From positions 1 through 10,717 of the forward strand of contig JAQBNV010000412.1 in the NCBI GenBank assembly GCA_028288395.1: a DNA stretch of 10,717 nucleotides, given 5' to 3'. This DNA is from Adhaeribacter sp. (GTDB lineage: Bacteria > Bacteroidota > Bacteroidia > Cytophagales > Hymenobacteraceae). Below, in pieces: positions 1-7,717 of the stretch (position 1 is its first letter; every line of letters begins with the position of its first letter). The translations under genes were made by a program, and so were the position numbers. The notes under the pieces are model-generated. The model was given only the letters and a program-made list of their open reading frames with translations, had not been told where the DNA came from and ran no database searches.

Positions 1-469
1 TACCAGGCGATCAATTATAAAGGGTCGGCAGCATGTTAGCAGAAATCGCCAGCATACTGTTTACCATTACTAAATACGGGTAGTCTTAATAACCAACTAT
101 GGCGCAAAAATTACTCCTTGGTTAAACAGAGCAATATTTTACAAGCCGGAGAAGCAGGCCGGGAAATAACTTCCGCACCTGGTAAGAATAAAAGAGCGCG
201 AATATGTTTCAGAAATATCAATATCTTTATTCTACCGTAAAACATTCCATTCCTCACTAAATATTAATAATAGAAGGAATTCCTGATTACCGAAATCAGA
301 ATTTATACCATTTCACCTTTACTACCTGCCGTAAAGCTGACCTAAAAAGGGAAGCTAACCCGGCAGGTTTCAAAACCTACCGGCTTTAAGTTACCTGCAG
401 TATGGCACCTTGTTCATGCGATTTGGTATTAGATGGTGGTATAATATTAGCATCCGGTATATTCATCAT
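1..469. other. Gene-free leading spacer
   Basis: I see no supportable gene here. The first 39 bases can be read as a 12-residue plus-strand tail ending in TAG, which could be the end of a gene lying outside the window, but it is too short to identify. The stretch is A/T-rich. It contains a 10-bp palindrome AGGAATTCCT (275-284) overlapping a CTGATT/AATCAG hairpin (283-299). It also contains a stronger hairpin at 360-383 (CCGG, one C/A mismatch, AGGTT, paired with AACCT and CCGG). That last hairpin has no run of T after it on either strand, so I do not call it a terminator. Confidence 0.6.
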
Positions 470-511
470 AAAAAAGGCATAGGCTGGTCTTTTATTAACC
501 TGCCTATGCCT
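470..511 (-). terminator. Rho-independent terminator of the minus-strand unit
   Basis: There is a perfect 10-bp stem, AGGCATAGGC (475-484) with GCCTATGCCT (502-511). Past a T/T mismatch it extends by three more pairs (486-488 with 498-500). Read on the minus strand, the stem is followed at once by six T (complement of A470-475, overlapping the stem base). It lies about 55 bp past the stop codon of the azurin-fusion gene, where a terminator for that unit would be expected. Confidence 0.78.
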
Positions 512-565
512 ATCATTTAAATCAGTAGTGGCTTGTTTCAGCCTATTTTACTTTGCATACCTCAT

Positions 566-2707
566 TTACCGCACAACCTTCATGGTGCCTTGCATGACGT
601 AAAAGTGACCGGGCACTGTACACACATAAGTGTATTCGCCAGGCTTATCGGGAGCGGTAAAGTAAATGGTTTCGGTGGTATTGGGCTGCAGCAGCACCGT
701 GTGGTAAAGTACTTTATTGGTATTGGGAATGTAGTTCTTCTGCTGGCCTTCTAACCCTAATTTCATGGCCTGCTCGCCTACCGGAATCGCTGTGCCGGGC
801 AATACCACCACAAAGTTATGCAACATATCGTCGTCGTTCACAAAAACAACTTTCACCTTGCTGCCGGCTTTCACCTGAAATTGCCCCGGTTCGAATTTCA
901 GCCCCGGTTTGGTGCCAATATTTATGGTATAATCAGCCTGCCCATTCCAGGATGCCGGCTGGGCCGTAATCCGCTTCGCGGCAGTACGGGTTGTAGCGCC
1001 AGCAGCGGCAGGTTTAGCCTTGGCCGGGGCCGACGTTTTAACAGGAGCCGGTTTGCGGGCTGCCGCCAGCATGGCGGCATGGTCGTGTCCGGCCATGGAG
1101 GTAGTAAGGGTTAATTTTTCCCCATCCGGCAGATTATTCAGGGTGTAGTAGCCCACGTTGTGCAGCAAAGGCCGGCCGTTAGCCGCCCGCACGCCTTCGG
1201 CAGTAATCTCGTGAATATAACCCAAACGCAAGGCATCAACAGATAGGCGGGCTTTCAAACCATCTTCCGAAACCACGATGCCCCGGATAAGACAAGCCGC
1301 ATTATTGATAACCGGGCTCCCGTAAGTGGCGTGGTATTTATAGTTGAAGCCGGTAATTTTATAGGAGGCCGGGTTAGCCGCCGACGCTTTGTCGACGGGA
1401 TGGGTGAATTCTATTTCAAAACCATCGGGCATGGCCCGCACGGTTTTCATTTCGAAAGCGGTTTTGCCGGTCCAGACCAGGCGCTGCAGGCTAAATAATT
1501 CTTTACCTGTAGAAGACCAGCCCCGGCTCGTCATGCCTACAAACATGGAACCATCGTTGCCCCACACCTGCCGCAGGATTCCGGACGAGAAACCATCGCG
1601 GAACGGAAACACCACACCCTGGTACGCGCCTTTTACCTTCTCTAAATCTACGCGCATTATTTTACTCTGGCCCTGGTCGCCCACGAACAACTGGTTTTGA
1701 AACGGCCCGAATTTGCCGTTGGTATTATCTGTAAGTAAGCCCGACGTAGATATACCCAGGATACCGTGCGGCAGCCAGACGGCGGGCGCTTTTAATTCCG
1801 GTACCCGCTTGGCTACATCGTACAGGGGCTCGCCGGTGTTCGGTACGCCTTCCGGTTTCAGTTTTATAGGCGAACCCGGCAAACCGGTCCAGCGCAAACT
1901 TTCGGCATTGCCCACAAAATCGCCTTTTTCTACGTGCGTAATGCGGCCGGAACCAACCCAGTCGCCCTGGTTTTCGGTGTAGAAGAAGTCGCCGGCAGCA
2001 TTAAAACCATAACCGGCCGGCGAACGCATGCCGGCGGCAAACGGAATCATCTGGCCATCGGGTGTAATTTCCAAAGCCCAACCGCGCCAGGGCACGAGGC
2101 TTACGCCGTGGCCCAGGCTATTGCTCCAACCTACATTCAGCGTTACCAGCATGTTACCGTTCGGTAGAAAAGTGGGGCCGTAGGAATATTCGTGGTAATT
2201 GCCCGACAAAGGCCAGGCATATATTTTATCGTAAGAATCGGCCTGGCCATCGCCATCGGTGTCGCGCAGGCGGGTAAGTTCGCTCCGCTGGGTTACGTAA
2301 ATATCACCGTCTTTGTAGGCCAGGCCCAAGGGTTCGTGTAAACCGTAGGCAAACCGCTTGAAGACTGGTCTTTCGTTACCCGAAATATTAGGATTGGTCA
2401 CTATCCATACTTCGCCGCGGCGGGTACAAATAGCCAGGCTGCCGTCCGGCAAAGTGGCCATACCACCTACTTCCAGTATTATATCTTCCGGTACCGGCAG
2501 GGAAATCAGTTTATAAAAATCGTCTTCTTTTTCGGGCGCGGCCTCTACTTTGGCCAGGCCCTTGGGAGCCGGTGCCGGTTGCTTGCTACCCGTTTCGGGG
2601 TTAATTTTTTTTACCTGCGCCCACCCCGGCGCCGCACTTAAAACCAGCAGCCCAACGGCGAGTAAAGTGGCTCTGGATATATAATTAATTTTATCTTTTA
2701 TTTTCAT
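566..2707 (-). CDS. Sorbosone/PQQ-dehydrogenase-like propeller fused to an azurin-like copper domain
   Basis: An exported 713-residue protein. Residues 1-30 are a Sec signal peptide (basic start, hydrophobic core, cleavage likely after GWA). Residues about 60-410 read as a beta-propeller of the L-sorbosone/PQQ-dependent sugar dehydrogenase type, with motifs such as GMRSPAGYGF and FFYTENQGDW that recur in planctomycete and Bacteroidota dehydrogenase-like proteins. Residues about 415-535 look Ig-like. An Ala/Pro/Lys-rich linker (541-588) leads to a type 1 copper domain (590-713). The expected ligands are H630, C696, H701 and M705. The H-to-C distance of 66 and the C-x4-H-x3-M spacing equal those of azurin. 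The likely role is periplasmic oxidation of a sugar with electron transfer to copper. Catalysis and PQQ use are inferred, because I could not assign the catalytic His/Arg residues securely. It starts with ATG 26 bp after the DUF1080 gene, so the two are probably co-transcribed, and it ends before the terminator at 470-511. Confidence 0.88.
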   Translation of the reverse strand: MKIKDKINYISRATLLAVGLLVLSAAPGWAQVKKINPETGSKQPAPAPKGLAKVEAAPEKEDDFYKLISLPVPEDIILEVGGMATLPDGSLAICTRRGEVWIVTNPNISGNERPVFKRFAYGLHEPLGLAYKDGDIYVTQRSELTRLRDTDGDGQADSYDKIYAWPLSGNYHEYSYGPTFLPNGNMLVTLNVGWSNSLGHGVSLVPWRGWALEITPDGQMIPFAAGMRSPAGYGFNAAGDFFYTENQGDWVGSGRITHVEKGDFVGNAESLRWTGLPGSPIKLKPEGVPNTGEPLYDVAKRVPELKAPAVWLPHGILGISTSGLLTDNTNGKFGPFQNQLFVGDQGQSKIMRVDLEKVKGAYQGVVFPFRDGFSSGILRQVWGNDGSMFVGMTSRGWSSTGKELFSLQRLVWTGKTAFEMKTVRAMPDGFEIEFTHPVDKASAANPASYKITGFNYKYHATYGSPVINNAACLIRGIVVSEDGLKARLSVDALRLGYIHEITAEGVRAANGRPLLHNVGYYTLNNLPDGEKLTLTTSMAGHDHAAMLAAARKPAPVKTSAPAKAKPAAAGATTRTAAKRITAQPASWNGQADYTINIGTKPGLKFEPGQFQVKAGSKVKVVFVNDDDMLHNFVVVLPGTAIPVGEQAMKLGLEGQQKNYIPNTNKVLYHTVLLQPNTTETIYFTAPDKPGEYTYVCTVPGHFYVMQGTMKVVR

Positions 2708-2733
2708 GAGAATACATTCCGAAATTTAAATCC

Positions 2734-4623
2734 TTACCAGACAATTGAATATTTTACCACGCCCACGTTATCTTTTGCTTTCACCGGCAGCAGCATTTCT
2801 TTGGTGTTTTGCGAAGTGCTGCGGATAACCGGTTTTACCTTGCCGGTAAGTTCGATGTAATATTGCTTGTCGTTGATGGCGTACAGGCCATTGGGTAATT
2901 TGGTGATATTACTGCCTTCGGCTACCCGGCACCAGATTTCTTTTGTTTCGGAACCCGGCCTTACGGTTAAGGTATGAGATAACCGGCGGCCACTGTCTGC
3001 CGGCACCATCGATTCTTGCACACTGGCTGCTCCCAGCGAATATTTAAAAACCGGCCGGCCGACTTTTGTTACATCATAACCCTGGTAAGTATAGGACGCA
3101 TTGGAATCGGGCCAGGCAGCGTTTGCATCCGCTAAAAAAGTAAGCGATGGTTTGGCCGGAAACTGAATAACGCTACCCAAAGGTACTGCCAGCTGGGTTT
3201 CGCCGCGGCCGTGCCACATCGGCGTCGCCTCTATAAATTTGCCCCGCCAGATTTGCAGAAATTTGCCACCCTGCAGATCAACGGAATAATTAGTACCGTC
3301 TGGTTCGCCCACCGAAATAACGTGGGTTCTTTTGCGTCCCTGGTGTTCCACAAAGCCTCTTAACATAACTGGCTCGTTTGGCGCCGTAACCAAAATGGGA
3401 CTCACCGGTTCAGCGGCCCGTAAAGGCGTACGCAGGGCTGTGTAAGCCACCTCCGGCCCACCCACCGAAAGAGTAATATCGTTGCTGCGGGCATACCAGT
3501 AGGCCGAACTTTTAAAATAAATAAGCGTGAGCGGATAAGTACCTTTCACCAGCTTTAGCCGGCCCGAAGCAATGCCGGTGCGTCCGGTAACGGCAAGCAC
3601 TTTATCTTTCCCGACGGTTAATTCCCCGGCTCCATTAATGTAGTTGGGGTTCGTATCCTGGGGAATCCAGGCCAGGTTCAGGTTAAAGAAATATTCGCCC
3701 GAAACCGGAATATTTACGGTGCCGATAATTTTACCGGCAAACTTATCGCGGCTGGCCGGGGCCTGGTGCGCCAACACATCAATATCCATTTCGGCGGTAG
3801 GCGTCAGCTTTTCAAAATCGGCTAAGGTTTTAATATTACCTTCGTAAGACTGCAATTTCAGGTCCGACAAAGTTACCCGCTCGATGCCATAGGAGATATA
3901 TTTTATGTTCCGGATGGCTACGGCCCCGTGATCACCCTGGATCATGAGTGGGCCGGAAGGTTTTTCGTCCTGGAAAGCAGCCGACCGGGTAGGACCGGTT
4001 ACTTCAATATTTTGGTGCAGGGTTACGCCGTTCATCGCAATTTCTATAAAACGGGCATTTTCTATTTTCTCGCCTTTCTCGTTGAACCGGGGCGCGCGGA
4101 ACACAATACGGCAATGCTGCCACAAGCCAGGTGCTTTGCTTACATTTTGTATGGGCGCATGGCCTTCGTACCCTTTTTGTCCGTCGGGCCGGCGCTCGTC
4201 CCAGCGCTCGTAAATAGCCCCCAAATCTGTTACCTTAGGATTTTGCTCTCCCCACGAATCAAATAGTTGTACTTCGTAGCGGCCCTGCAGGTACACTCCG
4301 GCGTTAGCGCCTTTGCCCATCATAAAATCCAGATCCAGTTCCAGGTCGCCGTGCTCCAGGTTCGTAAACAAATGGCCTTTATCGTTTTTAGTAGGCGTAT
4401 TAACTAATACACCGGTGCCCGGCGTGGTTTTTACTTTCCCGTTCTTTTGGGCATCAAAATAAACATCGCTTACCAGTTTCCAGTTATTTGTAACTGGCTT
4501 AAAAGCGCTTAAATCTTGCAGCGGAATCTTGTTGGCCGGAAATTCATGTTCCTGGCCCCGCGCCGGCAGTAACTGGCCGGCACCCAAATAAAGGGTAATT
4601 ATTAAAATGGTTAATCTTTTCAA
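2734..4623 (-). CDS. DUF1080 (3-keto-glycoside hydrolase-like) protein with PA14-like and extra C-terminal domains
   Basis: A secreted protein of 629 residues. The signal peptide covers residues 1-23 (MKRL start, hydrophobic core, cut near PARG/QEH). Residues about 28-245 form a DUF1080 / 3-keto-disaccharide hydrolase domain, a concanavalin-like fold, with the typical NAGVYLQGRYEVQLFDSWGE run at 107-126. Residues about 255-395 look like a PA14-type sugar-binding domain (VSGEYFFNL, YPLTLIYF, WYARS). Residues about 405-629 are a further beta-rich region I cannot name with certainty. DUF1080 proteins studied in gut Bacteroides cleave 3-keto-glycosides, so a periplasmic glycoside-processing role is likely here. 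The substrate is unknown. The start is TTG at 4621-4623: no ATG lies upstream in frame before the stop at 4639-4641, and this start gives a sound signal peptide. It is the first gene of a two-gene unit with the azurin fusion. Confidence 0.87.
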   Translation of the reverse strand: MKRLTILIITLYLGAGQLLPARGQEHEFPANKIPLQDLSAFKPVTNNWKLVSDVYFDAQKNGKVKTTPGTGVLVNTPTKNDKGHLFTNLEHGDLELDLDFMMGKGANAGVYLQGRYEVQLFDSWGEQNPKVTDLGAIYERWDERRPDGQKGYEGHAPIQNVSKAPGLWQHCRIVFRAPRFNEKGEKIENARFIEIAMNGVTLHQNIEVTGPTRSAAFQDEKPSGPLMIQGDHGAVAIRNIKYISYGIERVTLSDLKLQSYEGNIKTLADFEKLTPTAEMDIDVLAHQAPASRDKFAGKIIGTVNIPVSGEYFFNLNLAWIPQDTNPNYINGAGELTVGKDKVLAVTGRTGIASGRLKLVKGTYPLTLIYFKSSAYWYARSNDITLSVGGPEVAYTALRTPLRAAEPVSPILVTAPNEPVMLRGFVEHQGRKRTHVISVGEPDGTNYSVDLQGGKFLQIWRGKFIEATPMWHGRGETQLAVPLGSVIQFPAKPSLTFLADANAAWPDSNASYTYQGYDVTKVGRPVFKYSLGAASVQESMVPADSGRRLSHTLTVRPGSETKEIWCRVAEGSNITKLPNGLYAINDKQYYIELTGKVKPVIRSTSQNTKEMLLPVKAKDNVGVVKYSIVW

Positions 4624-4747
4624 AGCCTCAATATTTAACTAGTCTTTTCTTTTAATGCTAAATCCTGTTTTATTTCAATGGAAATCTTTTAATAATATTC
4701 GCCCGGCATTTCTTTCTCTATGCAGTTTCTGCAAGCCCTGTACGCCC

Positions 4748-4763
4748 TTAAGTGGCCACTTAA
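4748..4763. promoter_or_regulatory. Perfect 16-bp palindrome, possible operator
   Basis: TTAAGTGGCCACTTAA equals its own reverse complement over all 16 bases. It sits about 125 bp upstream of the TTG start of the DUF1080 gene, in an otherwise A/T-rich spacer. That size and place suit a binding site for a dimeric regulator of the DUF1080/azurin unit. No regulator gene is visible in the window, and the role is inference. Confidence 0.35.
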
Positions 4764-5045
4764 TAATTAACTCAAACAAATATGAATGATATTATCAGTG
4801 CCGGCAGTTGTGTGATGGCGTTTATACCAAACCCTGCATCCAATATGGCTAGAGGATTACTACAAATTAAAAACATAACCGGTCGGAATGATTCAAAAAC
4901 AGACAGGTATAATTTAGGAAAACCAAATTACGCAAAGGCTTCCTGTTAATTATACAGTTTCCAAAATTAGTTTATTTTATTTATTTTATTCTATTATAAA
5001 TTCAAAGTTGCGCATTAGGAAAACAGGTTAACTACTTGTCTGGCA

Positions 5046-5158
5046 CGAGGTGCTAGCCTCGGGGCTGTTTTTCTGGGGCCGCTGGCCAATATTATTCTTT
5101 ATTAATCAAATTTTAGCGGCCTAAGGCCGGCAAAAAGAAGGCCCGGGCGAGGACGCCC
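5046..5158. repeat. Cluster of G/C-rich hairpins, REP- or MITE-like
   Basis: Several inverted repeats are packed into an A/T-rich spacer. They are CGAGG-TGCTAG-CCTCG (5046-5061), GGCCGC (5077-5082) facing GCGGCC (5116-5121), GGCC-TAA-GGCC (5118-5128) and GGGCG-AGGA-CGCCC (5145-5158). Each end carries a CGAGG-containing hairpin, so the whole could be one folded unit about 110-125 bp long. There is no open frame inside. Such units are often dispersed in many copies through a genome, but I see only one copy here, so that assignment is inference. Confidence 0.4.
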
Positions 5159-5292
5159 ACGCTAAATAACGACATTGCAAAATTTACGACAGCGCAGGCT
5201 TGAAGTAATATTTAGTATAAATAAGGAGCAGAATAGAATTAAGTATAACCTCTTCTTAGCCTAAAATTCTGGCGTTAAAAGCAATATCAACG

Positions 5293-5313
5293 TATAACCT
5301 ATAACTTAAAACT
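5293..5313. repeat. Three near-tandem heptamers
   Basis: TATAACC, TATAACT and TAAAACT follow each other without a gap. The units differ at one or two positions. This is a short, low-complexity tract with no evident role. Confidence 0.3.
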
Positions 5314-5373
5314 TGTTACCTACTTACCAGGTTTTCCGATATATTCCGCTAAATTTCAGAAGGCCATGGGTAA

Positions 5374-5398
5374 GCAAGGCTTTCCGAATTTGCCTTGC
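5374..5398 (-). terminator. Weak hairpin downstream of the FG-GAP gene
   Basis: GCAAGGC (5374-5380) pairs with GCCTTGC (5392-5398) around an 11-base loop, about 36 bp past the stop codon of the FG-GAP gene. The place suits a terminator, but on the minus strand the stem is followed by TTACCC rather than a T run, so it may act only weakly or not at all. Confidence 0.25.
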
Positions 5399-5434
5399 CT
5401 AAAAAGTTAAGTGACGCGGGCACTTCTTTCTATA

Positions 5435-6601
5435 TTATTTAGATTGGTTCCAATAAATTTTAAGATTTTTGGTGGCCCGGCCGGCAGCTACAATGTCGGG
5501 TTTACCATCGCCGTTCAGATCCTGTACCTGCAGATCTTCCGTGGCCATATCATTTTCGTCTATCCAGTAAGATTGCCATTGCGTGCCGGCCTTATCGGTG
5601 GGCACATATATTTTAATACCTACTTTATTTTCAGCATTGGGCAACCGCCAGCCGGCCACCACCTGATCGCGGCCCAAACGGAGTAAATCTGCAGTAGCCA
5701 GCCCATGACCTTCTTTTAATCCTTCGTCGAGCACTTTGCGGGAAACATTTTTACCCAGCATATATACCGCTACAGCCGTACCGTGCATGGGCTCAATAGT
5801 GGCCAAAAACTTTTGGTTACCTCCCATATTGCCTACCCGTACTTCGCCGGCGCCAGGTTCAGTCCCGACTAAACTTGCCGCTTTATGGCTGGTGTTTTTA
5901 TCGCTGAAACCGGCTACCAGCCGGATACCTTCTTTACCCGCAATATACAGGTCGGTTCGCAGCGGGTTTTTCGTTTCCACCACTTCCAGGTTGTGGGTCT
6001 GGTGCATGGCCTGATCAAGGGTAACCGTTGGCCAGGGGTTGCGGGGGTTGGCAGGTAATTTATAGGCCAATATTTTAACGCCTTCGCCGGTGCCGTTTTT
6101 GTTGCCGCGGCCATGGAGCGGAACCACTACCAGGTAAGCAGAACCTTCCGCCGATTTAACCCAGCGCATCCGGTGTACCGTGGGTTCATGGGGCAGCGCC
6201 ACCGCTTCCCAGCGTTGAGTAGGATCCTGGGGTCGGATTAAATAATGTACCGAACCGGATTGAGCCAGGTCGCTCGTTTCGCCCGGATTCCATTGGGCTC
6301 CCACGGCCACTTCTACTTTGCCGTCGCCGTCCAGGTCGCGGGCAGCCAGGCAAACGTTATCGCGTTCAGTTAGGTTTTCTATCATCACAAACCGTTGCCA
6401 ATCGCCATTCCGATACCAGACAAACTGTTTTTTATCGGCTAATAAAATATCGGTTTTGCCATCGCCGTCTACATCGCCCAACGCCAGGCCGTAGCCAATC
6501 GAAATATTCTGATCGATGGTTTGCGCCTGAAACCTGGGCACAGGATCGGCCGGAAACAGGAACCTGGAAACAGAGGCAAGTAAAAGCAGCAAAAATACCA
6601 T
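5435..6601 (-). CDS. Exported FG-GAP/VCBS repeat protein
   Basis: A protein of 388 residues with a hydrophobic N-terminus (VFLLLLLASVS) that probably acts as a signal peptide, although it has no basic residue before the core. Three clear calcium-binding FG-GAP/VCBS loops are visible: DVDGDGKTD at 43-51, DLDGDGKVE at about 89-97 and DLNGDGKPD at 361-369. The middle has degenerate blades, so the whole is probably a seven-bladed propeller. Such proteins bind ligands or partners outside the cytoplasm, and no catalytic residue can be assigned. In Bacteroidota they often sit beside DUF1080 and SusC/SusD genes, as here. The ATG at 6599-6601 is the only good start: the in-frame stop at 6620-6622 allows only six more codons, none of them ATG. 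It lies 127 bp after the broken cytochrome/LRR gene and reads the same way. Confidence 0.82.
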   Translation of the reverse strand: MVFLLLLLASVSRFLFPADPVPRFQAQTIDQNISIGYGLALGDVDGDGKTDILLADKKQFVWYRNGDWQRFVMIENLTERDNVCLAARDLDGDGKVEVAVGAQWNPGETSDLAQSGSVHYLIRPQDPTQRWEAVALPHEPTVHRMRWVKSAEGSAYLVVVPLHGRGNKNGTGEGVKILAYKLPANPRNPWPTVTLDQAMHQTHNLEVVETKNPLRTDLYIAGKEGIRLVAGFSDKNTSHKAASLVGTEPGAGEVRVGNMGGNQKFLATIEPMHGTAVAVYMLGKNVSRKVLDEGLKEGHGLATADLLRLGRDQVVAGWRLPNAENKVGIKIYVPTDKAGTQWQSYWIDENDMATEDLQVQDLNGDGKPDIVAAGRATKNLKIYWNQSK

Positions 6602-6728
6602 GGCTATTGCGTTTATAGGTTATCAACTAACTATATTATTACGGCGGAAGCCGCAGGCTAGGCAAAAAGAAATATTCTTTCGAAATAAAACAGGAACCCG
6701 GTAAATGACCCTTGCCCTGTATATTTTA

Positions 6729-7382
6729 TTAGGAGCCAATGGTATCCGATACATTATCAAAATTGATTTTAACGTTCGCCCCCCAGGCTCTTTGCAGGGC
6801 AGCTACTCCCGCCGAAGTTACCTGCGTTTGCCACAAGTACAAATTTTTCAGGCTTTTACAAGCGGCCAGGCTTTTCAGGCCCTTATCGGTTACGTTGGTT
6901 CCGTACGGGTTTAAGTAGTGCAGGTTGGTTAGCTTTTCCAGATGCTTCAGGCCGGCATCGGTTACGGCGGTGTTATCCAGGCTCAGGCAGGTTAAGTTTT
7001 TAAACCCCGCCAGCGCAGGCAATCCTTTATCGGTTATTTTGGACGATGACATGTCGAGCCAGACCAATTGCAACCGTAAATTAGAAAGCAGGTTCATATC
7101 GGCATCTGAGAAATTCTGCGCATTTACCAGGTTGGCCGTCAGGAAAGGACTGCCTTTGGCTACGGGCATTATGATAATACCCCGGCGCTGCAATTGTTCC
7201 ACATGAACCGAATCAGCCGACGCAACTTTTACGGCCGGAATTTCAGCCGGACGGTTGCTCTCACGCTCCGGGCCTCCTTCCCGGCGCACCCGGGCAATAA
7301 CTTCGTCCATGCCTTTATCTTTCATAACCTCCGCTACTTTTTTCGTGAAGTCGCCTTTGCCTTGCGTTATCCACCAATGCAC
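6729..7382 (-). pseudogene. LRR-containing C-terminal fragment
   Basis: This is the last open segment of the broken gene, 217 codons if read from the GTG at 7380-7382. It begins with HWWITQGKGDF, the normal end of a planctomycete-type cytochrome domain, so GTG is an internal codon and not a true start. After a charged linker, residues about 95-200 hold four or five leucine-rich repeats with a period near 24 residues, of the type ITDKGLPALAGFKNLTCLSL, ending in KINFDNV. The repeats themselves look undamaged. The LRR part probably served for protein contact. It lies 127 bp upstream of the FG-GAP gene. Confidence 0.75.
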
Positions 7383-7388
7383 TAATTA

Positions 7389-7705
7389 CACCTCGGCTTC
7401 TGATAACTGGGGTTTACCTTTGGGCGGCATCCGATCATCGTGGTTATCGGGCAGCACCAGGCGCCAGTATAAATCACTTTTATTTGCATCGCCCGCCACT
7501 AATACTTTCCCGTTTTTACCGCCTCCCATAAATATTCTACAGCATCGAGCCGCAACTGGCCTTTTTGCTTTCTACGGCTGTGGCATTGCCAACATTTTTG
7601 TTCCAGTACCGGCTCTACTAAATCCTGGTAAACCAGGGCTTCGTTAATATTTTTGATGGGTGGCCGCACTTTTTTACCTGGACTTTTGCCAATAATAGCA
7701 TACAC
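7389..7705 (-). pseudogene. c-type cytochrome fragment (planctomycete-type)
   Basis: The haem-attachment motif CWQCH is encoded at 7580-7594. A likely axial Met occurs in RMPPKGKP, with its codon at 7428-7430. This is the usual layout of the PSCyt1-type cytochrome domain. The two motifs lie in different frames, because one base has been lost near 7529-7531, between them. The segment is bounded by the TAG at 7718-7720 and the TAA at 7386-7388. The piece from 7705 to 7499 could only be translated from GTG and would lack any export signal, so a haem-loaded product is unlikely. Confidence 0.75.
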
Positions 7706-7717
7706 CGGTTGGGTGAG

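Larger units (their letters stand above)
4624..5434. other. 811-bp gene-free spacer with palindromes and repeats
   Basis: No convincing gene is present. It must contain the promoter of the DUF1080/azurin unit, but I found no good TTTG-N19-TAnnTTTG match on the minus strand just upstream of 4623. It does hold a 16-bp perfect palindrome (4748-4763), a cluster of G/C-rich hairpins (5046-5158), three near-tandem heptamers (5293-5313) and a hairpin near the end of the FG-GAP gene (5374-5398), listed separately. A 55-codon plus-strand frame (4782-4949) has no coding support. Confidence 0.6.

Noticed and set aside
360..383. Hairpin CCGG..AGGTT / AACCT..CCGG as a terminator
   Set aside because: No T run follows on either strand, and the hairpin at 470-511 is a far better terminator for the adjacent unit.
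4782..4949. 55-codon plus-strand frame starting with ATG and containing PNPAS, faintly like a type IX secretion tail
   Set aside because: Too short, no signal peptide or upstream domain, in-frame stop just before the ATG, and no family resemblance beyond a few residues.
6602..6728. Small hairpins (AAAGAA-ATA-TTCTTT, GCGG-AAG-CCGC) between the broken gene and the FG-GAP gene as a terminator
   Set aside because: The first is pure A/T-type pairing and the second lacks a T tract on the minus strand, so neither supports a break in transcription.
7255..7647. 130-codon plus-strand frame across the broken cytochrome gene
   Set aside because: It is antisense to a clear LRR/cytochrome coding sequence, and its translation is low-complexity without domains.
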